Positions 9,521 through 18,376 are shown, numbered from the stretch's first letter. The stretch is DNA of 47,641 nucleotides from an uncultured Lentisphaerota bacterium (GCA_903896925.1 CAITZM010000043.1:1-47641), one strand, 5' to 3'. The notes: a model not told the origin generated them from the letters alone. Numbers and translations are program-made.

Positions 9521-10716
9521 GGCCGGGCTTTCTCGGTTTCTGACCAGTCGAACTTCTTGTCGGCGGTCACCTTTTGAATCACTTCGTGTTCGGCGGGGTC
9601 GTAGGGGGTGCCGTCTTTGTGGAAGAGGTCATGGAACCATACCTTTGGTTCCGGCGTTCCGGGCTTGTCGGACCAGGCGAATTGACATTGCGTCCGGCCG
9701 TTGACGAGTCCCCAGCTAAAGCAACCGGCTCCCTGTTGCTTGAAGAGCGGCAAGTCGCTCTCCCACTTGCTTCCCTTGGGTCGGGCCATCCATTCGGTGC
9801 AGATGACCGGGCGCTGCCGTTTCATGTGACTGGCGATGACTTTCCGGAGAGTGTTGCATTCCGCGTAGGCATGGAAACTCTCCACATCCGACAAATCCGT
9901 CGCCAGCCAGCAAGAGGTCAGCGGCTGCTCGGGACCGGCCTGCCGCGCCCACGCGAAGGCCGCTTCGACCAGCGGCCGGCTTTTGTTGCCCATGCCGGAA
10001 TTCCCGGCCTCGTTGTAGAGATCCCACAGCAGCACCCGCTTGTCCTTGGCAAAGGTTCCCACGATGTCCTTGATATACTTTTCAAGATCGGGCCAGAGCG
10101 TCTTGTCCGTCACGGCTTTGAGGCCGGGGCTGGGCGTCCAGCTTGGCAAAATCATCCCGGGAATCGGTTCGCGCTGTTTTCCCATGTAGGGTTCCGTCTG
10201 CCGCGGGACACCGAAGGAGCAATCGTCAAAGAGCACCAGCGTCGTGGAAAGGGCGTGGCGCTCGGCGATGGAAAGAAATTGAGCGATGCGTTTCTTCAAT
10301 CCCACCGGGTCGTTCTTCCAAACCAAGTATTGAACAAAGACGCGGCATGAGTTGAAGCCAAGCTTGGCGCCCAGTCCTAATTCCTTGTCGATGGTGGATG
10401 CGTCGAAGGTGTCTTCGCTCCACATCTCGGTGGTGTTGCAGGCCGTGCTCGGTACGAAGTTGAAGCCGACGATCCATGGCTGTTTCCGGTACCACTCCCA
10501 GGCCCGTTCCTGCGACCACGGTTTTGCGCTGACGACTTCATTCGTTGGCGCATCTGTGGCGCACAGCGCGGCCAGCGGCAACAGCAGCAGGGCGAAACAC
10601 AGCACGCGCGGGAACTTTTCCAAGCCTTGGAAACCGGAGCCATGACTTTTTCCAAGGCTTGGAAAAAATCGCGGTTTCACTTTCCAATCCTTGGAAAACT
10701 CTTCGTGACGATTCAT
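9517..10716 (-). CDS. Clan GH-A (GH5-like) glycosidase with palindrome-derived N-terminal extension
   Basis: A 399-residue TIM-barrel glycosidase with catalytic candidates Glu236 in WDLYNEAGN (acid/base) and Glu308 in VICTEWMARP (nucleophile), the clan GH-A strand-4/strand-7 pattern. The start at 10716 makes an ATGA overlap with the GH98-like gene, like its neighbours. However, residues about 6-36 are encoded by three copies of a palindrome, placing the hydrophobic core of the signal peptide (VLCFALLLLPLAALCA) only at about 38-53. A GTG or TTG start just before that core (near 10600-10630) would give a normal signal peptide. Family assignment below clan level is uncertain; annotated relatives are often called 1,4-beta-xylanase or cellulase-like without proof. 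The C-terminus overlaps the GH31 start by ATGA. Confidence 0.78.
   Translation of the reverse strand: MNRHEEFSKDWKVKPRFFPSLGKSHGSGFQGLEKFPRVLCFALLLLPLAALCATDAPTNEVVSAKPWSQERAWEWYRKQPWIVGFNFVPSTACNTTEMWSEDTFDASTIDKELGLGAKLGFNSCRVFVQYLVWKNDPVGLKKRIAQFLSIAERHALSTTLVLFDDCSFGVPRQTEPYMGKQREPIPGMILPSWTPSPGLKAVTDKTLWPDLEKYIKDIVGTFAKDKRVLLWDLYNEAGNSGMGNKSRPLVEAAFAWARQAGPEQPLTSCWLATDLSDVESFHAYAECNTLRKVIASHMKRQRPVICTEWMARPKGSKWESDLPLFKQQGAGCFSWGLVNGRTQCQFAWSDKPGTPEPKVWFHDLFHKDGTPYDPAEHEVIQKVTADKKFDWSETEKARP
10616..10698. repeat. Three palindromes of TTTTCCAAGSCTTGGAAA type at exact 32-bp spacing
   Basis: Three near-identical palindromes lie at 10616-10633 (TTTTCCAAGCCTTGGAAA), 10647-10667 (centre CCAAGGCTTGG) and 10681-10698 (centre CCAATCCTTGG). 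Their CC dinucleotides start at 10620, 10652 and 10684, a strict 32-bp period or about three DNA helical turns. They sit inside the 5' end of the clan GH-A gene without breaking its frame and are read in three different frames. A fourth, slightly decayed copy is at 18339-18355. They could be protein-binding sites or a mobile palindromic element. Confidence 0.85.
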
Positions 10717-12611
10717 CGCAGCGCCACCTCCACCGCGCCGGTTTGATGCGACAGGCGCAGTTTTAGGGTTTTCGACGTCTCGTCCCACGCGGTCTGTTGC
10801 ACGGCGGACGGCGGTTCGATGTTCACGTCGGGTTTGCGGGCGCAGGTCAGCGCGATGTCCAGCGCGCGGTCGGGATCTTCGCCGTTCGTCTGGAACCAGA
10901 AGCTGTTGCCGTCGCGCGCGATTTTGCCGATGACGTATTCGTGGACGCCGATGACGCCGCCGAGCGAGCGGACCAGGCCGCGCTCGAACGGCATCGCGAA
11001 TTTCTGCGGTACGTCCTGATTCTCATTCGAGTCGGTGACGATCACGGTGCCATCGCACTCCCACATGAATGCGTCGCCGGTGAAGCGCTGCGGATAGGCG
11101 GCGTTGAACAACTGCACGGCGCGCGCCGGGTCGAGCAGGTCGCGCTGCTCCAGCACGCGAGTGCGGCCCGCGAGGTTTGTCGTGCCCGGTGGCAGCAGGC
11201 AGACGATGCCGTAGCGGCTGTTGTTCGGAATCAGTTCCTGATCGCCCGGTGCCTGCACCGCATAGAGGTCGCGGAGAAATGCGTAGCCGCCGGTGTATTG
11301 CTTCTGATGTTTCCCCTTCATCAGTTCGGGATCGGGACGCACCGCGAGGCGGATGCTGTCGAGGAACGCCGCGCGAGAGGGGAGGAGCTGGTGCTCGACG
11401 ACGGCCTTCACGAAGGGCAGGAAGAAGCGCGGGTAATTTTTCGACGCGCTGCCGTCGGGCGTCCACTGGTGCGCCGATTCAAGATGGAAAACGGTCGAGC
11501 CGGAGGCGATGCCTATCAGCCACATCTGGATGTCGTAGACCCACGGGCACTGCTTGGTGCCGACCTTGCGACGGTTGGCCCAGCGGGCTTGCTCCGGGAT
11601 GACTTCGCCCAGTTTGGCGAAACCGCATTCCGGCCAGATCCATTCATCCACCCAGGTGCCGCAATTTTCCGCAAGACCGGCCGCCATGAGTCCTTGCACC
11701 GCACCGTAGGAATGCAGGGCGAGGTCGCCCTTGGTCGTCTTGAACATCGGCACGATGTTGCGGCGATACTTCTCGAAATACTCGCGGTCGCGCGTCACGA
11801 AATTCGGCCAGCGATAGGAGCCCGCATCGCCATCGGCAAAGAAATAGAAGCGCCCGTACTTCGCGCACAGCGTCCACGCGCGGTGCACAAAATCCAATTC
11901 CGCCAGGTTGCCCTCCGGCCCGCGCTCCCACGTGATGCCATCGAAGTGTTCGCCCTCGGCCGTGCCGATGCAGTGGCTGAACTGCTGGAACAGATATTCG
12001 AGCGTCGCCAGCGACACCTGGCAGCGGTTGTTCCAGAGCACGAAGTCGAGGCCGAGCTCCTGATATTTCTGCGCCCGCTCGAAGACCCGCCCGGAGGCCA
12101 GTGCGAGATCGTCCACGATGATCACCCGCTCCAGTCCCGGCGGGATGATTTCCTGCACATGCTCCGTGTGCTTGAGCGGGTCCCACGCGCGGCTGCGCAT
12201 CAGGAATAGCGGTGTCGTGGGCGTGATCGCGCGCACGACCTGCGGCAGCACCGGATGCTCCGCGTTCACCTTGAGCGTGCGCGTCTCGCTCCACGGCCCG
12301 GATTGATGCGCCGCCAGCGCGCGCACACGCCAGCAGTACGCGCCCGGCGGCAGAATGTCTTTCGGGAAATACAGGTTCTTGTGATAGCCCTTGTTCACCG
12401 TGCGCTTCGTCTTCACCAGGTCGCTGAAGGTGGCCTCGCGCGCGATCTGGATCTCGAAATTGGTGCACCCGGCGACCGGGTGCCATTGGAAGTAGGTGGC
12501 GACATCCGTGATTTCCATGCCGCCGACCGGGCTCACGAGCACCGGCGCTTCCGTGGCGAACGCGGCGGCGGCGGAGAGCAGCGCGCCGAGGAACAGGGTG
12601 GGGAGCTTCAT
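10713..12611 (-). CDS. GH98-like endo-glycosidase with N-terminal fibronectin-III-like domain
   Basis: A 632-residue secreted protein. After a signal peptide (1-19) there is an FN3-like module (about 21-116, with FQWHPVAGCTNFEIQIA and YCWRVRALA), then a TIM barrel. The stretch from YRRNIVPMFKTTKGDLALHSYG (about 282-303) through NCGTWVDEWIWPECGFAKLGE and MWLIGIASGSTVFHLE (Glu378) to FLPFVKAVVEHQLLPSR follows the order of conserved blocks I know from the GH98 catalytic domain. GH98 enzymes are endo-beta-1,4-galactosidases that release blood-group A/B oligosaccharides, or endo-xylanases. The match is from remembered motif order, not alignment. It lies between the SGNH esterase and the clan GH-A enzyme with ATGA overlaps on both sides. 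In the operon it would be one of the backbone-cutting endo-enzymes. Confidence 0.65.
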   Translation of the reverse strand: MKLPTLFLGALLSAAAAFATEAPVLVSPVGGMEITDVATYFQWHPVAGCTNFEIQIAREATFSDLVKTKRTVNKGYHKNLYFPKDILPPGAYCWRVRALAAHQSGPWSETRTLKVNAEHPVLPQVVRAITPTTPLFLMRSRAWDPLKHTEHVQEIIPPGLERVIIVDDLALASGRVFERAQKYQELGLDFVLWNNRCQVSLATLEYLFQQFSHCIGTAEGEHFDGITWERGPEGNLAELDFVHRAWTLCAKYGRFYFFADGDAGSYRWPNFVTRDREYFEKYRRNIVPMFKTTKGDLALHSYGAVQGLMAAGLAENCGTWVDEWIWPECGFAKLGEVIPEQARWANRRKVGTKQCPWVYDIQMWLIGIASGSTVFHLESAHQWTPDGSASKNYPRFFLPFVKAVVEHQLLPSRAAFLDSIRLAVRPDPELMKGKHQKQYTGGYAFLRDLYAVQAPGDQELIPNNSRYGIVCLLPPGTTNLAGRTRVLEQRDLLDPARAVQLFNAAYPQRFTGDAFMWECDGTVIVTDSNENQDVPQKFAMPFERGLVRSLGGVIGVHEYVIGKIARDGNSFWFQTNGEDPDRALDIALTCARKPDVNIEPPSAVQQTAWDETSKTLKLRLSHQTGAVEVALR

Positions 12612-13354
12612 AATTTGGTCCCGATAGGAATGGCCTTCAGCGCCGTCCGGATGGCCTGTGCGACCTCGCGCGCGAGCGCTTCCGAACCCTTGGCGGTGAA
12701 GTGCGGGTTGCCCGGTTGCTGGAGCTTGTCGAGCTGCGGCGTCGCGAACGCCCAGAGGTCGTTGAGTGTGACGCCTGCCTCGCTCATGACGCGCTTGGCG
12801 ACGACGTTGTAGGGCAGCTCCGCGGCCTTCACATAGGAATGAAGATCGGCGGGCACCGGCGTCGTGGTCGCGAAGATCAGCTTCGCGCCGGTCTTCTTCA
12901 GGCGCGCGATGAGCTCGTGCAGATTCTTCTCATACTGCTCCGGCGTCACGTTCTGGTGGCCGCCGTTGTCGGGCCGCGCGTAGTTGCCCTTCGCGTCCGT
13001 GTTGGAGTCGCTGGCAAAGCGGTAGCCCAGATCGTGCAGGCCCCAGTTGAAATGGATCACGTCCCAATGGTTTGAGCCGAGCCACTTCTCGAGGTCGCGC
13101 AGGCCGATCTTGGTCGAGCCGCAGTTTGCCGCCGGCCGGTGGACATTGGCCTGGCCGGCGAGCTCCTTGCGCACGGCCAGTGTGTAGCCGCACGACACCG
13201 AATCGCCGATCAGCAGCACGCGCGGCAGCTGCGGGTCGTCGGTGATCTGCGCGAAAACCGGATCCGGCGCTTTCGGTGCGGCGGGCACGACCAGCACGCA
13301 AGCCGGCAGCGCCAGAAGCAGCAAAATCTTTTTCATGGAAAACGCAAAGCTCAT
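12608..13354 (-). CDS. Secreted SGNH/GDSL-family esterase
   Basis: A 248-residue SGNH hydrolase. Signal peptide at about 7-25 (KKILLLLALPACVLVVPAA), Block I RVLLIGDSVSCG with Ser52, a Block III-like NWGLHD region after HWDVIHF, and a C-terminal block NPHFTAKGSEAL with His218. The acidic residue usually found just before this His is replaced by Asn/Gly, so the catalytic dyad may be Ser-His or the Asp may come from elsewhere. Related proteins in carbohydrate clusters are acetyl-esterases such as rhamnogalacturonan or xylan deacetylases. The ATG at 13354 overlaps the GH86-like stop as ATGA; a second in-frame ATG at 13336 would also leave the signal peptide intact. Confidence 0.85.
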   Translation of the reverse strand: MSFAFSMKKILLLLALPACVLVVPAAPKAPDPVFAQITDDPQLPRVLLIGDSVSCGYTLAVRKELAGQANVHRPAANCGSTKIGLRDLEKWLGSNHWDVIHFNWGLHDLGYRFASDSNTDAKGNYARPDNGGHQNVTPEQYEKNLHELIARLKKTGAKLIFATTTPVPADLHSYVKAAELPYNVVAKRVMSEAGVTLNDLWAFATPQLDKLQQPGNPHFTAKGSEALAREVAQAIRTALKAIPIGTKL

Positions 13355-15324
13355 GGCTGCTCCTTTTTCAATGGGAGTTCAATCGTGTAACCCGCACGGA
13401 TCACGACGGCCCCGACCGCGCCTTTGCCGCCATCGGGGAACGAGACGCGCATGGTGTTGGTCTCCTGCACGGCATCAAGGGGCAGTTCCATCAGTTTGCA
13501 GGTGGCGTATTCGTCCTCGACGAGACGCTCGGCGCACTGCTCCAGCGGCACCGTCAGCGCGCGGCCGTTCAGGCTGACGGCTACGTCGTGACCGGCGTCG
13601 GGCGGACGGCTGATGCCGATGCGCAGGGTGGCATACTGCAGTTTCTGGGGGCCCGGCACCTTGACCGTGAAGCTGGTTTCACCCGTGACCGCGGTTGCGA
13701 TGCGGTCGCCGTAGCAGGGTCGTTCATCCACCGCCCGCTGCGGCGTCAGCGAGCAATGCGCCTGGGCTTTTATGACCACGGTTTCCCGGGCGTTCAGCGC
13801 CAGTGTGCCGCGCCACTCCAGCGGCTCTTCGGTCAGGTAGGGCGTGTAGTCCTCCTTGCGCCCGAACCGGCGGATGAGCAGGCCCGCCATGGGCGGCAGA
13901 TCGAGCCGGAGGCTCTTGCGCTGGTTGGAGGGGTTGTTGAGCACGACAAAGAGCGTCGCGTCGTCCGCAAACGCGCGCACCTGGAGGTCGGGGTCCGGAC
14001 AGGTCGCGACGACCCGGAAGCCTTGTACGTCGCGGAACAGCCGGTAGAACAGAAGCTTCTGCGTCGGTACCCAATCGGTTTTGTCTTTGTAATCGCGCGG
14101 CACGAAAAGCACGGCGTAGTATTTCGGATTCCATGCCATCGCTTCGAGCAGGATGAATGGCACGGCCTTGCGGATCGTTTGCGGATGATCCATGAAGACC
14201 AGGGTGTTGGCGATGACGCTGCTGACCATGTTGAAGTCGTCGATCGAGCGCTTCTTCATATCCCAGTCGAAGCCGCTGCCGGGGAATTTTTCCTGCGCGA
14301 TGCGTTCCACCAATTCCGCCGCACCGTAGCCGCCGTGCTCGCTCACCACGAGGCCGATCTCGCGACCGTAGCTGTTCACGGTGTGGTTCTGCACCAGGTC
14401 CAGCACCGACTCCAACGGCAACCCGCTCGTGACGCGGCCGCCGAATGCGCCGCTCCGCTCCCGGATAAAGTCATAAATATGAAACGAGTAGAAATCCAAC
14501 CCGCACCGGGTGTTGGCAAGAAACGTCTTGAAGCCATTGAAAGCCGCGTACTGCTTCTTATAAAAATAGGCCACCGGCAGGCACGGGCCGCCGACGAGCA
14601 CACCCGGCGCCTCGCGGTGGACCGCCTGCATCGTCGCCGTGTGCCACTGCGCCAGATGTTCATCTGCGATGTAGGACCAATGCGGCTCGTTGATGGGTTC
14701 ATAGAAAGCGGGGCGGTCGAAGTCGTTGTACTTGTAGTGCAAGGTCAGCGCCGTGAGTTCGGCGGCGGCGGCGATGTTTCCCGGCAGGCGACAGGGCTCC
14801 TTGTCGTGCGCGGCCGCCTTGGTTGCATAAACACCCATGAAAGCGGGGAAGACATTGGGCTTTTCATGGGCCGCGATGTCCAGCCGGCCGTGGGTGTCGC
14901 GCCGCAGGGCGTCCGTCGGTTCGCTGCGTCGGGCCGTGAGCTGCTCGCGGAGATACGCCGCGTCAATGAAGCCGGGCCGCCGGGCGTCTTCGCGGATGGC
15001 ACCGGCCCAGCGGTCCAGGCCGCCGACAACGCCCATCGTGCGGCCGAAGGTGATGCCATTTTCCTTGACCAGCCAGTTGTAACGCTCGGCGGAGCGGCAG
15101 CGCTGGTCGAAGTTGGCGCCCTGATCGCATAGTCCAAAATATATCTCGCGCCGCAGTTCGCTGATCCCGCGGATGCTCCGCCGGCACTGCGGATCAATGG
15201 ATACCCGGACCTCCTGCGCGGCCGGGCCTGCCGGCTCGCCCGCCCGACACGCAACCAGCCAACCCTCTGTGGGCGAGGCCAGCGGTGCCAGCAATGCTGC
15301 AAACATGGTGAGTGTGCGTTTCAT
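13351..15324 (-). CDS. GH86-like beta-agarase/porphyranase-type glycosidase, secreted
   Basis: A 657-residue protein with a signal peptide and a clan GH-A barrel. The N-terminal part (RREIYFGLCDQGANFDQRC then ITFGRTMG) has the shape seen before the barrel in GH86 agarases and porphyranases. Catalytic candidates are Glu213 in FYEPINEPHW (acid/base) and Glu329 in VVSEHGGYG (nucleophile). After the barrel come two beta-sandwich regions (about 440-530 and 545-657), also normal for GH86. GH86 enzymes hydrolyse beta-1,4 links in agarose or porphyran. If correct, the operon's target may be a red-algal-type galactan, though no sulfatase is seen in this window. A different GH-A family with similar layout (GH39, GH50) remains possible. 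Both ends are ATGA overlaps. Confidence 0.6.
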   Translation of the reverse strand: MKRTLTMFAALLAPLASPTEGWLVACRAGEPAGPAAQEVRVSIDPQCRRSIRGISELRREIYFGLCDQGANFDQRCRSAERYNWLVKENGITFGRTMGVVGGLDRWAGAIREDARRPGFIDAAYLREQLTARRSEPTDALRRDTHGRLDIAAHEKPNVFPAFMGVYATKAAAHDKEPCRLPGNIAAAAELTALTLHYKYNDFDRPAFYEPINEPHWSYIADEHLAQWHTATMQAVHREAPGVLVGGPCLPVAYFYKKQYAAFNGFKTFLANTRCGLDFYSFHIYDFIRERSGAFGGRVTSGLPLESVLDLVQNHTVNSYGREIGLVVSEHGGYGAAELVERIAQEKFPGSGFDWDMKKRSIDDFNMVSSVIANTLVFMDHPQTIRKAVPFILLEAMAWNPKYYAVLFVPRDYKDKTDWVPTQKLLFYRLFRDVQGFRVVATCPDPDLQVRAFADDATLFVVLNNPSNQRKSLRLDLPPMAGLLIRRFGRKEDYTPYLTEEPLEWRGTLALNARETVVIKAQAHCSLTPQRAVDERPCYGDRIATAVTGETSFTVKVPGPQKLQYATLRIGISRPPDAGHDVAVSLNGRALTVPLEQCAERLVEDEYATCKLMELPLDAVQETNTMRVSFPDGGKGAVGAVVIRAGYTIELPLKKEQP

Positions 15325-17261
15325 GGTTTCTGCTGTATGGCCTGATCGCTCCGCTTTCCTGCTTTCGTCACATCCTGCGGAAGTTTGCTGAGACCAATCG
15401 GCACTTTCGTCACCTCGCGTTCCGGCGCCGTTCGGGCCGCGCCCCAGCGTGGATTGTTGGCCATATCCGGCGTGACCATGCCATAGAAAACTCCCTTGGA
15501 AAGCGAGGTCCGCAGTTCCATGTCGCCCAGCAACTGCACGGTTCCACCGAGGTCAAAACCGTCAATGGTATTCATCACGACACGCACGCTGGCCTGGCCG
15601 TGGATGTGCGTCTTCCGGCCCGTCACGATGGTCAAGGCTCCCACCACAGCGTCCTCTTCAACGGTGCCATCGTAGAGGGCGGCTTCGTCTTCGACGCGCG
15701 CCTTGCCGCCGACGAGGCTGCCGCCCGTGATCAGGGCGTGATGGCGCACCCGCGCCGCGTCTTTCACGACGGCTTTGCCCGACACGACCGCCTGGTCTTC
15801 AACTCGCGCGCTGTTCAAAACCTGGGCGCGCTCCAACACCTGCGCAAAGGGTCCCACGTAGGCGCCCGGATCGGCATGCGCGGTCTTCTCGACCCATCCG
15901 CCGCCGTTGCGATGCGGCGCGCCCTCGCGATGACCGTGAGCCGCCGCGGGGACAGCGCCTTCTGGATAGCCGCCCTGCACCTCGACCGTCCACGGATAGC
16001 GATAGATGGTGTAGTACATCTGGTCCCAGAAGATCAGCTGCTGTTTCGTGGGCGTGGCGACCACCACCAGCCACAGCTCCGTGTCGGTTGCATCGGCCAC
16101 CCAGGTCAACTGGCCGGCCACCCCACGCTGCAACGGGCTGTAGCGGGGCGTTCCGTTCGCCTTGACCGCGACCAGGCCCCAGCGCCAGCCCGCGTCAGGA
16201 GCCGGGACCGCGTCGGGTTCGTTCTCGAACTTGTGGCTGAAGCGTTCGACGCCAGCGCCCTTCTGTTCGATGCCTTGGAAGCGGACCGTCAGGCGGCGCG
16301 ACGTGGTCTTGGGGTCAAGCTGCAGCCTCACCAGGTTATAGCCGAACCGCTGCGGAGCGTGATATTCGGGGATGGCAAAGATATTTCTTTGCGGATCGCA
16401 GCGGTTCAGGAGCGAAACCCTGTGAACAGCTTGCGGCTGCGGATTGTTGTAGCCGCCATAGTGCTTGCGATAGACCTCGCCGTTCTTGTAGTCCCAGGTC
16501 ACGTTGTGCATGGCCCACAAACCGAACTGGTCGTTCAGTTGTTCCACCGACCAGTTCTGCGTGCGGCTCAATACGCCCAGCGGGCTCTCCTCGCTTCGTT
16601 TCGGATCGGTGGATTTTCTGGAACCGGTCCAGATGCCGTTGATGGCCGGATAACCAAACGTGTCCTTGATGTATTCCCAGAACTGCCAATTGCCATAGCG
16701 GTCGCGCGTCGAGCCGTAGTAGAGATGGGGCGCGTTGACCAGTTGATCCGAACAACCCACCTGCTGGGGATACATCTGGTGCGTCATCCATTCGGCATGC
16801 GATTCCCAAAACCAGCCGACGAATTTGGAATCCCGCATGCCCTGGGAAGTGAACTGCAGACAATGGGCAAACTCGTGGGCCAAGGCATGGTCATCCTTGA
16901 AGGCCTTATAATTGAGCCACATGACCGGGTGGCGCACGCCTGTGCCGGAACCGGTCGCCCAGCCTTTATCGCTCAAGCACGCATCCACCTTGAAACGCTG
17001 GGCATTCTTTTCAGGCGGGGGGACAGGGTACCCGACCTTGCCGGTGTAAAAAGCCCAGACCGCCTCCAGGCTCTTCAACCCCTGCTGCAACTCGGCTTCG
17101 GTGAGCCTGACCCCATCCTTCTCGTTCCAGCGCGCCACGAAATGTTGGGATTCCTTGAGGTGGTCCGCTTTTTGGGGGTCGAGCACCTGGTATTCATCGG
17201 CACACAGACCGGCGCGCAGCGCGACAAAGCCCAGGAGACAGATGGCGGGGAGTTTCTTCAT
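15321..17261 (-). CDS. DUF6055-like secreted zinc metallopeptidase with left-handed beta-helix domain
   Basis: A 646-residue protein from the ATG at 17261, which makes an ATGA overlap with the metallophosphoesterase stop. Signal peptide about 1-20 (KKLPAICLLGFVALRAGLCA). The catalytic-like region reads ALAHEFAHCLQF, with the HExxH motif at His129-Glu130-His133. It is followed about 20-25 residues later by WFWESHAEWM, where Glu153 or Glu157 would be the third zinc ligand, giving a gluzincin pattern. This matches DUF6055 and the Svx/AvrXca family. Residues about 470-580 are imperfect hexapeptide repeats (ARVEDQAVVSGKAVVKDA) typical of a left-handed parallel beta-helix. It sits among glycosidases and may trim the protein part of a glycoprotein or proteoglycan. 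Protease activity is inferred from motifs only. Confidence 0.75.
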   Translation of the reverse strand: MKKLPAICLLGFVALRAGLCADEYQVLDPQKADHLKESQHFVARWNEKDGVRLTEAELQQGLKSLEAVWAFYTGKVGYPVPPPEKNAQRFKVDACLSDKGWATGSGTGVRHPVMWLNYKAFKDDHALAHEFAHCLQFTSQGMRDSKFVGWFWESHAEWMTHQMYPQQVGCSDQLVNAPHLYYGSTRDRYGNWQFWEYIKDTFGYPAINGIWTGSRKSTDPKRSEESPLGVLSRTQNWSVEQLNDQFGLWAMHNVTWDYKNGEVYRKHYGGYNNPQPQAVHRVSLLNRCDPQRNIFAIPEYHAPQRFGYNLVRLQLDPKTTSRRLTVRFQGIEQKGAGVERFSHKFENEPDAVPAPDAGWRWGLVAVKANGTPRYSPLQRGVAGQLTWVADATDTELWLVVVATPTKQQLIFWDQMYYTIYRYPWTVEVQGGYPEGAVPAAAHGHREGAPHRNGGGWVEKTAHADPGAYVGPFAQVLERAQVLNSARVEDQAVVSGKAVVKDAARVRHHALITGGSLVGGKARVEDEAALYDGTVEEDAVVGALTIVTGRKTHIHGQASVRVVMNTIDGFDLGGTVQLLGDMELRTSLSKGVFYGMVTPDMANNPRWGAARTAPEREVTKVPIGLSKLPQDVTKAGKRSDQAIQQKP

Positions 17262-18307
17262 GGCGTGGCGCGAGGGGCTAGCGATTTGATGAAGCAATCC
17301 TGGTCCCAGCCGCGGTCATTGCGATGGGCGGCGTTGAACTGGTTGCCGCGGATGCGCACGACCCAGCAGATTTGTCCGCACGAAAGCACGTCGTACTGGC
17401 GTGGCTTCGCCGGCGGCTTCCCGCCGTAGAAAGCGTTCAAATCGGCGGCGTGCTGCTTCGGGTCCGGCCAGCGGTAATGCGCGGGGTGGTGATCGTGACC
17501 GTGGAGAAAAGCGACGACGTTGTAATCCTTGATCAGCTCATACAGCGTGCGGCGCTGCCTGGGTGTCCACCAATTCCAGTCGTTCAATGAAAAATCATCG
17601 AAGCCGTAATGTTGCAGGATAATCACTGGTTCGCCCGACTTGCCGACCTGGCGGACGAGGTAATCCTTGAGAAACGTGAACGCGCCCTGCGGATCGTTCC
17701 AGCCGCCGATGCCCGGTTTCCCGAACTTGAACGGCGTCTCGGCATCAGGCGCGTCTGCTGCGCAGAGGTTCAGGAAAAGAAAATGCACGCCCTCCCAGTT
17801 GAGCGCGTAGTGGACGCCGTTCGACGAAACGGCGGAGAAGTTCCGCGCGAGCAGGCGGTTGCGCGCGAGCAAGCCCTGCCGTTGCGGTTCCGCGACGGGG
17901 CCGTCGTGATTGCCGGCGATCGCAAACACCGGCACCGCCTGCCCGCCCAACAAGAAGCCTGTCACCGGGAACAAGGCCTCGAAAGTCCGCCACTGCTCCT
18001 GTTGCCGCGCGGGTTCCTTGTGTCCATCGGTCAGGTCGCCGAGGATGAAGAGACCGCGCGGCAGCGCGACCGCGCCGAGCTTCGCTTGCGGACAAGGCTG
18101 GCCGACCAGCCCGCGCATCGTTTCGAGGTTCGTCTTCAATTTTGCGAGCGTTTGCTCGCGCGTGACCGGCGGGTTGGCCTTCAGGTTCTCCGCGCCGATG
18201 TGGATGTCGGAAAACAGGAAGAAGGTGAAATCGCGGGAAGGCGTGGCGGCCTGCGTCGCCAATGTCCAGAAAAGCGCCAGCGCAATCGAAATAAAGCTGA
18301 TGTTCAC
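17258..18307 (-). CDS. Secreted calcineurin-like metallophosphoesterase
   Basis: A 349-residue protein starting with GTG at 18307 (an AGGA-like element lies about 11 nt upstream) with signal peptide NISFISIALALFWTLATQA. All metallophosphoesterase motifs are present in order: SDIHIG (Asp34, His36), GDLTDG, AGNHDG, a later His in ILQHYG, and the paired HGHDHH near the C-terminus. These residues bind two metal ions. The substrate is unknown; extracytoplasmic relatives cleave phosphate mono- or diesters. It begins 69 nt after the clan GH-D enzyme, one of the few non-overlapping joints in the operon, and the gap holds one palindrome copy. Its stop overlaps the DUF6055-like start as ATGA. It may remove phosphate decorations from the glycan. 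Confidence 0.88.
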   Translation of the reverse strand: MNISFISIALALFWTLATQAATPSRDFTFFLFSDIHIGAENLKANPPVTREQTLAKLKTNLETMRGLVGQPCPQAKLGAVALPRGLFILGDLTDGHKEPARQQEQWRTFEALFPVTGFLLGGQAVPVFAIAGNHDGPVAEPQRQGLLARNRLLARNFSAVSSNGVHYALNWEGVHFLFLNLCAADAPDAETPFKFGKPGIGGWNDPQGAFTFLKDYLVRQVGKSGEPVIILQHYGFDDFSLNDWNWWTPRQRRTLYELIKDYNVVAFLHGHDHHPAHYRWPDPKQHAADLNAFYGGKPPAKPRQYDVLSCGQICWVVRIRGNQFNAAHRNDRGWDQDCFIKSLAPRATP

Positions 18308-18338
18308 GTTCAGTTCATTCCTGTGTGGTTACGGGTGC

Positions 18339-18355
18339 ATTCCAAGCCTTGGGAT
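18339..18355. repeat. Fourth copy of the CCAAGCCTTGG palindrome
   Basis: The sequence ATTCCAAGCCTTGGGAT has the same CCAAGCCTTGG core as the three-copy array at 10616-10698, with one mismatch in the flanking arm. It lies in the 69-bp gap between the clan GH-D gene and the metallophosphoesterase gene, 32 bp upstream of the latter's GTG. Confidence 0.7.
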
Positions 18356-18376
18356 GTTGCAGCAAAACTATGCCCC

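Noticed and set aside
10616..10698. CRISPR array
   Set aside because: Three 18-21-bp palindromes with about 12-14-bp gaps are too short in both repeat and spacer, and no cas gene is present.
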